A stretch of DNA of 64,000 nt from contig NZ_OZ246019.1 in assembly GCF_965230805.1 (NCBI RefSeq), forward strand, positions 2,480,001 to 2,544,000, written 5' to 3'. A program made the translations under genes and the position numbers. This DNA is from Marinifilum sp965230805. Its GTDB lineage: Bacteria > Bacteroidota > Bacteroidia > Bacteroidales > Marinifilaceae. The notes under the pieces are model-generated. The model had not been told where the DNA came from and ran no database searches. It saw only the letters and a list, made by a program, of their open reading frames with translations. The stretch's first letter is position 1. Each line of letters opens with the position of its first letter. Shown here one piece after another: positions 24,466-34,093 of the stretch.

Positions 24466-26547
24466 ATGAAAAAATATAAATTAAAAAATCTAGATTGTGC
24501 TTCTTGCGCCGCAAAAATTGAAAGCAGTTTGGCTAAATTGGATGAAGTAAAATTTGTGAATATCAATTTTGTCACCTCTTTGCTGACAATAGATACCTAT
24601 AACCTTGAAAAGGTGAAAGGCAAAATAAAAGAGATTGAACCGGAAGTTGAAATTGGAGAAACCGACAAAGAGAAAACAATAGTTTCAACAAGTGAAATTG
24701 CTGAAAACAAATGGACATTAATTAAAGCGGTTTCAGGTCTTCTTCTTCTACTTGCAGGCCTGGTTTTTGAGGAGGAAATACACAATACGCCTTTTCAAAT
24801 CGCAGAATATGCATTATTTGTGGCGGCATATCTGATTGTGGGATGGAAAGTCCTTGCAGCGGCTGTTAAAAACATCATTAGGGGGCAGGTTTTTAACGAA
24901 CATTTTTTAATGACTGTAGCAACCTTGGGGGCTCTCGCAATAGATGAAATGCCCGAAGCTGTTGCGGTAATGTTGTTTTATGTGGTTGGTGAATTGTTCC
25001 AGGACATTGCAGTGAATCGATCCCGAAAGTCAATAAAATCGCTTCTAGAAATAAAACCGGATTTTGCGAATCTTAAATTAAACGGAGACATAAAGAGGGT
25101 TTCACCGGAAAATGTAAAAATTGGTGAACTGATAATTGTAAAGGCAGGAGAAAAAATTCCTTTGGATGGACTTGTAACTGATGGAGATTCCTTTGTTGAT
25201 ACTTCAGCACTTACCGGGGAAAGTGTCCCAAGAAAAATAAAACCAAAAGATGAAGTGTTAGCGGGCATGATCAATCAATCCGGATTAATCACCGTTAAAG
25301 TCACACGACTTTTTGGTGAATCTTCCATAGCTAAAATTCTAGAACTAGTTGAAAATGCAACTTCAAAGAAAGCAGAAACCGAAAAGTTTATTACCACATT
25401 TGCTAAATTCTATACCCCCGTAATAGTGGCTATTGCCTTTCTACTAGCTGTTTTACCCCCTCTTTTAATCACTGGAGCAACCTTTAGTGATTGGATTTAC
25501 AGGGCATTGGTCGTGCTGGTTATTTCTTGTCCGTGCGCACTTGTAATCAGCATTCCGCTGGGATATTTTGGTGGTATCGGGGGGGCTTCCCGTAGGGGAA
25601 TTTTAGTGAAAGGGTCCAACTTTCTGGATGCATTGACACAGGTAAAAACAGTAGTATTTGATAAAACAGGAACATTAACCAAAGGCGAATTCAAAGTTTC
25701 CAGTATATCTCCTTCAAACGGTTTCGACGAAAAAACAATACTAGAATATGCTGCCTATGCTGAATATAATTCGAACCATCCGATTGCAAAATCCATATTC
25801 GAATCTTATAAACAAGATTTTAACATTTCGAGAATTGGGAAAGTGGAAGAAATATCAGGACATGGAGTGAAAGCATACATCGATAATAAAGAAATCTTTG
25901 TTGGAAATGACAAGCTCCTTCATAAAGGAAATATTAAACATGATATATGCGAAGCGGGAGGAACCGTTGTTCATATTGTTATCGACAAAAAATATGCTGG
26001 TCATATCCTTATATCAGATAACCTGAAAGACGATGCCCTTGAAGCCATTGAGCGGTTAAATAAAAATAAAATAAATACCGTTATGCTCACCGGCGACAGC
26101 AAATATGCAGCAGACATTTTTGCTGAAAAGTTGGGGATTAGAGAATATTATGCCGATTTGCTTCCGGAAAGTAAAGTTGAACACATTGAAAGAATGTTGA
26201 ACAAGGAAAGCAAAGTTGCTTTTGTGGGCGATGGTATAAACGATGCTCCTGTGCTTGCCCGTGCTGATGTAGGAATTGCCATGGGGGCCCTAGGTTCTGA
26301 TGCCGCAATTGAAACCGCAGATGTTGTTTTAATGACAGACTCGCCTTCAAAAGTGGCTACTGCCATAGGTGTTGCAATCAAAACAAGAAAAATTGTTTGG
26401 CAGAACATCATATTTGCCTTGGGGGTCAAACTGGCTTTTATCGTCCTGGGTGTCTTCGGAATTGCAACCATGTGGGAAGCGGTATTTGGCGATATGGGGG
26501 TAGCTATAATTGCAATATTGAACGCTACACGTGTTTTAAGAGGTTAG
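24466..26547 (+). CDS. zntA: Zn/Cd/Pb-type P1B ATPase
   Basis: A metal-exporting P-type ATPase of about 693 aa. It has an N-terminal HMA domain with LDCASC, the transport-site motif SCPCALVISIPLG (about residue 355), the phosphorylation site DKTGTLTKGE (about 400), and GDGINDAPVLARADVG. The ISIPLG continuation after CPC and the absence of the Cu-type YN/MxxSS helix motifs point to Zn2+/Cd2+/Pb2+ (ZntA/CadA-like). I favour the ATG at 24466, preceded by AAAGAAG, over a TTG at 24451. It supplies the cytoplasm-to-periplasm step for the Czc-type pump. Confidence 0.92.
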   Translation: MKKYKLKNLDCASCAAKIESSLAKLDEVKFVNINFVTSLLTIDTYNLEKVKGKIKEIEPEVEIGETDKEKTIVSTSEIAENKWTLIKAVSGLLLLLAGLVFEEEIHNTPFQIAEYALFVAAYLIVGWKVLAAAVKNIIRGQVFNEHFLMTVATLGALAIDEMPEAVAVMLFYVVGELFQDIAVNRSRKSIKSLLEIKPDFANLKLNGDIKRVSPENVKIGELIIVKAGEKIPLDGLVTDGDSFVDTSALTGESVPRKIKPKDEVLAGMINQSGLITVKVTRLFGESSIAKILELVENATSKKAETEKFITTFAKFYTPVIVAIAFLLAVLPPLLITGATFSDWIYRALVVLVISCPCALVISIPLGYFGGIGGASRRGILVKGSNFLDALTQVKTVVFDKTGTLTKGEFKVSSISPSNGFDEKTILEYAAYAEYNSNHPIAKSIFESYKQDFNISRIGKVEEISGHGVKAYIDNKEIFVGNDKLLHKGNIKHDICEAGGTVVHIVIDKKYAGHILISDNLKDDALEAIERLNKNKINTVMLTGDSKYAADIFAEKLGIREYYADLLPESKVEHIERMLNKESKVAFVGDGINDAPVLARADVGIAMGALGSDAAIETADVVLMTDSPSKVATAIGVAIKTRKIVWQNIIFALGVKLAFIVLGVFGIATMWEAVFGDMGVAIIAILNATRVLRG

Positions 26548-26594
26548 TAGGTTGTGCTGTTGCTATTACCTGGCTTTATCTATTCGTTTTTGCA

Positions 26595-26890
26595 CTATAG
26601 TCGTAAAAACTGGTAAAAAAACCAAAGGCCAAACATTCTATGCATCCATTATTGTACTAGGCTGCAATATTGGCCTCAGTAAGATGGGGAAATATAGATG
26701 ATGCAAATAGAAAGTTACTTTCTGTTATTAATCAACTTTCTTTATCCGAACTATTTATTAAAGAAACTGAGACTAATAACATTTCTAATGACAGGCAAAG
26801 CTTTAATTGCATCATCTATACATAGTTCTATAAATGATTTGGAACTGGCTGTTAGATCTATTTACGTCATTCATATTATCCTCTTTCGAA
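26595..26890 (+). pseudogene. Tn3-family transposase debris
   Basis: Broken-frame pieces read GKKTKGQTFYASIIVLGCNI followed by GLSKMGK, then NRKLLSVINQLSLSELFIKE and NDRQSFNC, which resemble the region of Tn3-type transposases around the second half of the catalytic domain. Several stops and frame changes separate them. The debris sits at the end of the Zn/Cd block. The segment 26890-27109 holds a further open piece (HVIARDCCGDFYQTYQIRKR) that I could not place. Assignment is by eye only. Confidence 0.45.
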
Positions 26891-27109
26891 ATTTTCCAAA
26901 ATAGACAATTATCACGTAATTGCTAGAGATTGTTGTGGAGATTTTTATCAGACATACCAGATTCGAAAAAGAAATAATATCAAAAATATCATCTTTATTT
27001 TAATTAGAGTTTTTAATATGTAGGAATTGCATAAGTTAAGAATATCATTTCGCTGTTTAAATTGAATCCATTAGAAATATTAAGTATTTTATAATGAAAA
27101 AGTTATTCT

Positions 27110-28906
27110 ATGGATACAATAAAACTCATAATATGGGATTTGGACGATACGTTCTGGTCTGGAACACTTTCTGAAGGAGAAATTAGTCCTATTCAAACCA
27201 ATATTGAATTGGTAAAGTCGTTAACAGGTAGGGGGGTCATGAATTCCATATCCTCAAAAAATGATTTCGAAAAAGCAAAAGAAAAATTGCAAGAACTTCA
27301 AGTTTGGGATTATTTTATTTTTCCAAAAATCAACTGGCAGCCAAAGGGACAAAACATCCAAAGTATCATTGAAAATGCTCAGTTAAGAGCTCAGAATGTC
27401 TTGTTTTTGGATGATAATCATTTAAATTTGGAAGAAGTCAAATTTTACAATCAACACATATGGGTTGAAGATCCAGCATTTATTGCAAAAATAAGGGGAC
27501 ATAAATCATTCGTTGGAAAGGATGATGCTACGCATGAACGCTTATCACATTATCGGGTATTGGAAAAAAAAGTGAAGGAACGATCTAATTTTTCTGATAA
27601 TAAAGAGTTCTTAAGGTCCTCCAAAATAAAACTAACTTTTTTAGAAGATTTTACACCTAATATCAATAGGGTTCTAGAGCTAATTCAAAGAACAAACCAA
27701 ATCAACTACACAAAGAAAAGAATTGATCGAGATGAATTAAATAAATTACTTTCAAATTCCAATTATGAATGCAAAATGGTTAAGGTCAAGGATAGATTTG
27801 GAGAGTATGGAATCGTAGGATTCTATGCTCTACATAAGCCAACAAATACACTTGAACATTTTCTGTTTTCATGTAGATCGATGAATGTTGGAGTTGAGCA
27901 ATTTGTATATGCTCAACTAGAATTCCCTAAAATCTCTGTGGTTGGGGAGGTTACAGCAGATCTGGATAAGTGGACTAAACCGGATTGGATCCAAGTCCGA
28001 GATGATTGGAGCGAGAATTTACCAAACAGTGAAAATGACAAAAAAGCAATTCAGCTTTTATTAAAAGGAGCATGTGATTTAAATCAAATGCTTCATTATC
28101 TATGTTACAAGAATATTGAAATTCAAACTGAATTTAATGGAGTTAATTTCAATAACCACCCGATTCCGCAGGCGAGTTCAGTCATATTGCTTCAATCACA
28201 ATCCCTACCGAAAGAAAATAAGTCACATCTGATCAGAAACCTCCCTTTTTTCGATAAGGATATATTTTCAACTAAAGTGTTTGACGAAAAGTATGATGTT
28301 CTTGTCTATAGTCTGCTTGTCGATTATACAATGGATCTTTATGAGTCTAAGAATACTGGTGAACTTGTACCGTATGAGAGTTATTCAGATTTTATAAAAG
28401 AAAGTAAAGAACAATTTATTGAAAGATGTCAAAAACATGGGTTTCGTAATATGAATGGGAAATTCTACGATAATTTTAAAAATCAATTTACATTTCTTGG
28501 ACAGATTTCTCCAGATACATTCCGTAAGAATTTAGAGAGCCTTAAAACAAAAATTACTAAACCCATAATTTTTATAAATGGAGCTGAGTTAAACTCACCA
28601 GTAGATAACAAATCAGAATTTGGCAAAGCGCGAGAACGACATATCCTGATGAATAAGGCATTAGATGAATTTTGTGCCAAAAATGATAATGTATATTTAC
28701 TTGATGTAAGGAAGATTGTTACAGAAACTGATATCAACCACAGCATTCGGCATTACAAACGACATGTATATGAAGAAATGGCCAGGGAGTTAATTATTAT
28801 TATTGAGAAAATACACCAATTAAGATTTGAGAAAAACGTTTTTAAATATACCTTTAATAAAGCTTCTCAGTTTTTATATTATTACATAAAGGAATTGGTA
28901 CGATAA
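27110..28906 (+). CDS. FkbH-like HAD-IIIC protein
   Basis: A 598-aa protein whose N-terminal ~150 residues are a HAD-IIIC phosphatase-like domain: motif I LIIWDLDDTFWSGTL (about 6-20), a later SSKND and NVLFLDDNHLNLEEVKF. Residues 150-330 fit the FkbH acetyltransferase-like region (LIQRTNQINYTKKR, DRFGEYGIVGFYAL). The remainder resembles an SGNH-hydrolase-like end (ILMNKALDEFCAKNDNVYLLDVR). FkbH-type proteins load glyceryl or similar units onto carrier proteins or act in glycan assembly. No carrier-protein gene is visible nearby, so its role in this island is unexplained. Confidence 0.75.
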   Translation: MDTIKLIIWDLDDTFWSGTLSEGEISPIQTNIELVKSLTGRGVMNSISSKNDFEKAKEKLQELQVWDYFIFPKINWQPKGQNIQSIIENAQLRAQNVLFLDDNHLNLEEVKFYNQHIWVEDPAFIAKIRGHKSFVGKDDATHERLSHYRVLEKKVKERSNFSDNKEFLRSSKIKLTFLEDFTPNINRVLELIQRTNQINYTKKRIDRDELNKLLSNSNYECKMVKVKDRFGEYGIVGFYALHKPTNTLEHFLFSCRSMNVGVEQFVYAQLEFPKISVVGEVTADLDKWTKPDWIQVRDDWSENLPNSENDKKAIQLLLKGACDLNQMLHYLCYKNIEIQTEFNGVNFNNHPIPQASSVILLQSQSLPKENKSHLIRNLPFFDKDIFSTKVFDEKYDVLVYSLLVDYTMDLYESKNTGELVPYESYSDFIKESKEQFIERCQKHGFRNMNGKFYDNFKNQFTFLGQISPDTFRKNLESLKTKITKPIIFINGAELNSPVDNKSEFGKARERHILMNKALDEFCAKNDNVYLLDVRKIVTETDINHSIRHYKRHVYEEMARELIIIIEKIHQLRFEKNVFKYTFNKASQFLYYYIKELVR

Positions 28907-28969
28907 TGCTAATTACTGTTTGTCTCCGCTTTTAGGATGAAGACTAAAACAATTATCTAGGATATAATA

Positions 28970-29140
28970 TCAGATTGACTTCAGACGAATTAATTCAATT
29001 TTAGCATTTGCTTGAAAAATTTTATAATCCTTGATATTTTTATTAGGGATTATTTTAAAATTGACATCCATATTATTAAGGTACCTGTAAAAAGTAGCTC
29101 TACTTTTACCAATAATTATGGCAATATCTTCAACTTACAT
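28970..29140 (-). pseudogene. C-terminal HTH fragment of a resolvase-like protein
   Basis: The minus strand reads EDIAIIIGKSRATFYRYLNN and continues to a stop at 28970-28972. The pattern equals the C-terminal HTH of Tn3-type resolvases/invertases (DIA-x-x-x-G-x-SRAT-x-YR). No catalytic domain is present, so it is a fragment, possibly from the same lost transposon as the Tn3 debris at 26.6 kb. Confidence 0.45.
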
Positions 29141-29303
29141 TTTTTTATCTTCATGGCCCAGTGGAAGTGTTGCGGTCATCAAGGGTTAGGAACTCCGCTC
29201 CCTTTATGCTATGCCTATTAGTAAAACCAAAACAACTCCCGGCAACAACCACTTCATCTTACTATTGCGAATTGCGTCCTAGTTTTGGTTCAAGCTCAAT
29301 ACT

Positions 29304-29469
29304 ATGAAAACAATCGAACTACACTCTGTTGTTATCTGCCCTTTTTGTGGTTATCAAAAAGAAGAATAAATACCTACCAGTTTTTTATGAATGTGAAAGT
29401 GCACAACAGTACTCAAACCCTTGGAAGGAGACTGTTGTTTTGTCTTATGTGTTTGAAAGTTGTTGTATT
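29304..29469 (+). pseudogene. Dead second copy of the GDCCVxC gene
   Basis: The ATG at 29304 starts MKTIELHSVVICPFCGYQKE, closely matching the intact gene at 15854, and then hits an in-frame TAA. After a deletion and frame changes the signature reappears as EGDCCFVLCV near 29425-29452, and a degenerate SCC end near 29465. It marks a second, decayed metal module in the island. Confidence 0.7.
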
Positions 29470-29490
29470 TCAGGGTTTTATTAGTTAAGT

Positions 29491-29987
29491 ATAAAAAAGG
29501 ATTTAAATAAACAACGTAGTGTAATTTGTGATTTTTTTTAATCAGATTTAAATTGATTTAGCCTAAAACTGGTGTACACTTCAAACTGTACCCAAAATCA
29601 ACCTCCTTTAATGTCTAATTCGACAGAAATTGACTCCTTTTTTTAGTCTACACATAATTTGAACCTGAAAAAATTATTTGGTACGAATAGGTCATGTTTT
29701 TGATGATCAAATAATGAAATCATTAAAATATAGTTATGAAATTCTAGAATTATTGATAGATGACAAATTTGGCTTATTCAAAGAGTATATAAAGTTTCTA
29801 TCTCAACATGGAAAGAGTCATAACAAATACGAAAACGAGACATTTAAAGGTCAATAATGTGACATTCAAAGTCTCATTTTTATTTCTACTAAAACTACCT
29901 ATTAATACTAGTGAATCTTGTATGTATGATGTATAGAGGGATGTAACAATTGATCATGTTCTTGGCATATTTATTGGTTTTGCATTT
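29491..29987. other. Non-coding gap with one 47-aa ORF of doubtful status
   Basis: About 500 bp without a recognised gene. A short ORF at 29714-29857 (+; MKSLKYSYEILELLIDDKFG...) is possible but unsupported. The sequence GTGTACACTTCAAACTGTAC around 29571-29590 looks like a short inverted arrangement, perhaps an insertion-sequence scar. No clear function. Confidence 0.4.
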
Positions 29988-31334
29988 GTGCTAATTATAA
30001 GGGATTGGGGCGATAATAATATGTTGACCTGCCCTGAATTCTTAATTAATAAACTATTCACTATGACATACCGTTTTATAAAAGATTTAATAACTCACAA
30101 AATAAAATTTGGTGCTGGTTTTGAAAAAGAACTTCAACGAATAACTAAGCTAAATAATTATTCAAAAGAGGAACTTAATGAACTTAAAAGTATCGAACTG
30201 GTTAAACTTTATCGAAATGCTTTCGAAAATTCTGTCTTTTACAAAAGATTCTATCAAAAACATGGCTTAAACCTAAATTCAGTAAGAGATTTGTCGGATC
30301 TTTCAAAAATTCCCATTCTCACCAAATCAGAAGTGAAGGAGTATGGTAAAGAAATGCTAACGAAATCAAAATTTACTGTTTTTAAAGCATATTCCAGTGG
30401 AACATCAGGAACTCCTCTCCAGGTTTATCGCGATTTTAATTCAACAATTAAAGAAAATGCATATGTATACTTTTTTCAAGCTATGCATGGTTATAATTTA
30501 GGTGATCGGGTCGTATCTTTAAGAGGTACTCTAGATCGCAAGACATTTTCTCATCATGATAAGGTCAATAATGTATTGTATTTATCAAGCTTCCATTTAA
30601 AAAAAGACAGAATCATTGAATATTATAATGCAATTAAAGAATTTCAACCCAAAGTAATTCAAGCCTATCCTAGTTCCATGCATATATTGGCAACAGAACT
30701 ATATAAATTAGGCAAAGAATTACACATTCCAATAGCTTTTACATCTTCCGAAGTTTTGCACGACTTTCAAAAATCAATTATTGAAAAAGTTTTGAATACT
30801 AAAATTTTCGACTGGTATGGTAATGCTGAAAGGACAGTTGCTTTAGGTCAGAGTCAAGATTCACTCTATCGTGAACTCCCATTGTATTCTCATGTTGAAG
30901 TTGAAGATAAGCATTTGATAACAACTAGCTTTGTGAATTCCGTTTTTCCTTTAATTCGCTATAAAGTTGATGATGTGATTAGGTTGGCACCTAACTGTGA
31001 AGAAGAATGTATTGTAGAAAAAATTGAAGGTCGTGATGATGATTATATTGTATTGAAAAATGGTCATCGAATAGGCCGATTAGATTTGGCATTTAAAAAA
31101 ATAAAAAGATTATTAGCAGCACAAATTATCCAAAATAAGAAAAATGAAATCCATGTGAATTTTATACCTGATCAGGGATTTTCTAATTCTGATTTAAATT
31201 CAATTGAAAAAAACCTACGGGATCTTATAGGATTAGAGTGTGGTATACTATTTGAAAAAATAGAATCTAATCAATTGATTAGAACAAAAAAAGGAAAATT
31301 TAATCTGGTAATATCAAAATTGAATGGAAGCTGA
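29988..31334 (+). CDS. PaaK/CapK-like adenylate-forming enzyme
   Basis: An adenylate-forming protein with the ATP-binding P-loop AYSSGTSGTPLQVYRD (about residue 135) and downstream VIQAYPSSMHILATEL and FDWYGNAERTVALGQS, as in the phenylacetate-CoA ligase/CapK family. CapK-type members occur in polysaccharide-biosynthesis clusters. The frame is open from 29988, but starts at 30021 or 30063 (MTYRFIKDLITHK) are more usual for the family. With the FkbH-like gene it forms a two-gene non-metal module. Substrate unknown. Confidence 0.75.
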   Translation: MLIIRDWGDNNMLTCPEFLINKLFTMTYRFIKDLITHKIKFGAGFEKELQRITKLNNYSKEELNELKSIELVKLYRNAFENSVFYKRFYQKHGLNLNSVRDLSDLSKIPILTKSEVKEYGKEMLTKSKFTVFKAYSSGTSGTPLQVYRDFNSTIKENAYVYFFQAMHGYNLGDRVVSLRGTLDRKTFSHHDKVNNVLYLSSFHLKKDRIIEYYNAIKEFQPKVIQAYPSSMHILATELYKLGKELHIPIAFTSSEVLHDFQKSIIEKVLNTKIFDWYGNAERTVALGQSQDSLYRELPLYSHVEVEDKHLITTSFVNSVFPLIRYKVDDVIRLAPNCEEECIVEKIEGRDDDYIVLKNGHRIGRLDLAFKKIKRLLAAQIIQNKKNEIHVNFIPDQGFSNSDLNSIEKNLRDLIGLECGILFEKIESNQLIRTKKGKFNLVISKLNGS

Positions 31335-31503
31335 ATAATAACTCTTGTTAGGATTGGATATTGATAAAACTCAATAACAGCATCAAGGAATCTTATATGA
31401 ACTGGTTTTGTAAACGATTTGCTTAAAGTAATCTTTATTCTAAATAATTATATGCAACTGAAATTCAACCAAAAACAAAAGCAGGTAAATATAAGTAAAC
31501 ACG

Positions 31504-31544
31504 AAATCGCTTTTATAGTTGTCATAACTATTGAAGCGATTTTT
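31504..31544 (+). terminator. Terminator after the CapK-like gene
   Basis: Stem AAATCGCTT...AAGCGATTT with an inner ATAGTT/AACTAT arm and loop GTCAT, followed by TTTTTA. It separates the FkbH/CapK module from the two-component system. Apart from it the 377-bp gap shows nothing decisive. Confidence 0.75.
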
Positions 31545-31711
31545 ATATGTATAAGCTCATGTATTTTTAGTCTAATTGAGGATTTATAAATTCCAAAAGT
31601 TCACCTTTTGCTACATGTCAAGATAACCATAGGATTGAAGTTTTTTCCCTAAGATTAATATTTTCTATATCTGCATGATTTTCGTACTTTTAGTAGAAGA
31701 AGCCACTTTAC

Positions 31712-34093
31712 ATGATAAATTTTAATAAAATACTTCATATCAATATTCGGGACAAATTTGTTGTGGCATTCCTTACATTATCATTATTACCAATTGTTAT
31801 CGTAGGTAGTTGGGGAATTCATTCCAACCTTCAGCTTCAACGTGAACTTGCTACAAATGACCTTAACAATGAATTGAAAGACATAAAGGGAGAGTTGGCA
31901 CACTTCTTTTATGGGTTGGAAGAGAATATTTATTTTCTAACCTCTTCGAATTCTTTCAAAAATTTTACTCAGCAATATCAAAGTGATAATGATTACCAAC
32001 AACAGGAAATTGTAACATCATTGCTTCCTGAAGTATTAACTTTTACCCGACAAAAAGATATGTTCTATCAAATAAAACTGATAGATTTTGAAGGAGAAGA
32101 ATTGTTTCAGGTTGTCCAGCAAAACTCTTCTTATCATTTGGTAAAGCCTGGTGATCTCAATCAAGGAGGAAGTAGGTATTATATATATGTTGCCCAACAG
32201 ACCAAGCCAAATTCAGCGACCTTTAGTCCAACAGAAATTATACCTGTTAATGGTTCAACGCCTATTCAGACCATTTGTTGCATTTATCACGTGCAACAGC
32301 CAGATTTCAAAGGAGCTTTAATTATTCATATTAAGGCAGATAGTTTTTATCGAATCATTGAGAGTTCAAGAAATCTTTTTCCACGGAAAATCATGTTGGT
32401 TGATGATCATGGATATTACGTATACCATTCCGAATACAAAGATTCATGGAATAAACTTTCTGCCTTTAAAGAACAATCAAATCTTAATGTAGACTATGGA
32501 CAGAATTTTACCAAGAGGATATTTTTAAATGTTCAGGATAGCATTTTTGATTTTGATTCCATTTTGGTAGGAAGTGCACGTGTATTTGAAGCAGATTCAG
32601 AGTTTGAGCAAAAGTATAATCTCTTAATTGCAATTTCCAAAAATGTAATCTTTTCAGAAATCAGGTCTCAATTTATCCTTTTCGCATCTATTCTTAGTGG
32701 ATTTGTCCTTATTTCCTTTCTGGTAGCATTAATCGCTACAAAGCAATTTGTACAGCCAATTACAAATTTGATTGAAAAAGCAAAATTCATTTCAAGTGGC
32801 AATTATACGTCACGTGTCGAAGTTGAAACGCACGATGAAATAGCAGATCTGGCAAAACAATTTAATGTAATGACTCAATCTCTGGAGAAAAGGGAAAAAC
32901 AGATTAGTATGCATCAGGATATGCTTAAGGAAAAGGTGAAATTAAGAACTTTCGAACTCGAAACGGAAAAAAATAAGCTACAGACCATACTCGACAATAT
33001 TCCTAATGGAATTTTGATGTTAGATAAAAATGGGATAATACTATCAGCAAGCACTGTGTTGACTACAATTCTGAATAAATCAAAAATGGATTTGGTAGGA
33101 AGGAAATATTGTGATGTTATTGACTGTAATCACGATTTGGAAAGTTGTTTTCTGAATGAATTATTTCAATCCAACGAATTCAAGACAGCATCATGGGTTT
33201 ACCCCAAAGACAAGAGTGATAAAAAATATCTTGAACATGTATTGATACCAATCTATAAAAATGGTATTGGAGAGAGAGTTTTAGCAATCATTACAGATAA
33301 TACCAGAAAGAAAAAGCTTCAAGATAAATTGATAAAAAGTGAAAAATTCGCTGTCACTGGAGAATTAGCTGTTGTAATTGCGCATGAAGTTAGAAATTCA
33401 CTAACTTCTGTAAGTATGATTCTGCAATTGATTCAAAGAAGTGAAGAACTTAAGGATGCAGAATCTGTTGATGTTGCTCTTGATTCAATTAAAAAATTAG
33501 AGAGTGTGGTAAAAAACTTGTTAGGCTTTGCTCGTCCACAGTTGCCGGTTAAAGAAAGATGTAACATTAACCAGGTACTTGAATTTTGTGTGAAATTTGT
33601 TCGACATCAAATGGAAAAAGATAAAGCTGAAATTCAAATTCAATTGGATAAGCAGCTTCCATCCTTGAAATTAGATGAGAATCAGGTAAAAGAGGCCATT
33701 ATTAATTTGATTCTAAATGGATTTCAGGCGATAGAAAAGCAAGGAACAATTAAAGTAATTGCGAGGAAAGAAAACTTGAATCAACAAATGAAGGATTTAC
33801 AGGAATTAAGTATCCACGAAGATGGAGAATTCAGAGTGGAAGAGAATGAAATTCATCTTTCAAAAGGTGAGGAAGTTATTTGCATTGAAATAGAGGATAA
33901 CGGAATTGGGATACCTCAGGACAATATTGAGCGAATTTTTGATCCTTTTTTTACTACCAAAAGAAATGGAACAGGTTTGGGTTTACCGCAAGTAAAAAGA
34001 GTAATTAATCAGCATGGAGGAATTGTAAGGGTTTGTTCTGAGTATTCTAAGGGGACTTGTTTTACAGTCTACCTACCTATTTGTAAAAGTTAA
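31712..34093 (+). CDS. Membrane sensor histidine kinase (NtrB-like)
   Basis: A 793-aa kinase. TM1 lies at about 16-36, a periplasmic sensor domain at about 37-320, TM2 at about 325-345, then HAMP (about 345-400, ending FNVMTQSLEKREKQI), PAS (ILDNIPNGILMLDKNGIIL, about 428-530), HisKA with the phosphorylated His in IAHEVRNSLTSVSMILQL (about 555), and HATPase with DNGIGIPQDNIERIFDPFF and GTGLGLPQVKRVI. It abuts the response regulator (stop TAA, next ATG immediately), so the two form a pair. The ligand is unknown; copper or envelope state is a guess from context. Confidence 0.94.
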   Translation: MINFNKILHINIRDKFVVAFLTLSLLPIVIVGSWGIHSNLQLQRELATNDLNNELKDIKGELAHFFYGLEENIYFLTSSNSFKNFTQQYQSDNDYQQQEIVTSLLPEVLTFTRQKDMFYQIKLIDFEGEELFQVVQQNSSYHLVKPGDLNQGGSRYYIYVAQQTKPNSATFSPTEIIPVNGSTPIQTICCIYHVQQPDFKGALIIHIKADSFYRIIESSRNLFPRKIMLVDDHGYYVYHSEYKDSWNKLSAFKEQSNLNVDYGQNFTKRIFLNVQDSIFDFDSILVGSARVFEADSEFEQKYNLLIAISKNVIFSEIRSQFILFASILSGFVLISFLVALIATKQFVQPITNLIEKAKFISSGNYTSRVEVETHDEIADLAKQFNVMTQSLEKREKQISMHQDMLKEKVKLRTFELETEKNKLQTILDNIPNGILMLDKNGIILSASTVLTTILNKSKMDLVGRKYCDVIDCNHDLESCFLNELFQSNEFKTASWVYPKDKSDKKYLEHVLIPIYKNGIGERVLAIITDNTRKKKLQDKLIKSEKFAVTGELAVVIAHEVRNSLTSVSMILQLIQRSEELKDAESVDVALDSIKKLESVVKNLLGFARPQLPVKERCNINQVLEFCVKFVRHQMEKDKAEIQIQLDKQLPSLKLDENQVKEAIINLILNGFQAIEKQGTIKVIARKENLNQQMKDLQELSIHEDGEFRVEENEIHLSKGEEVICIEIEDNGIGIPQDNIERIFDPFFTTKRNGTGLGLPQVKRVINQHGGIVRVCSEYSKGTCFTVYLPICKS

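Noticed and set aside
26698..26904. 68-aa ORF MMQIESYFLLL...
   Set aside because: It is an out-of-frame reading of the Tn3-like debris.
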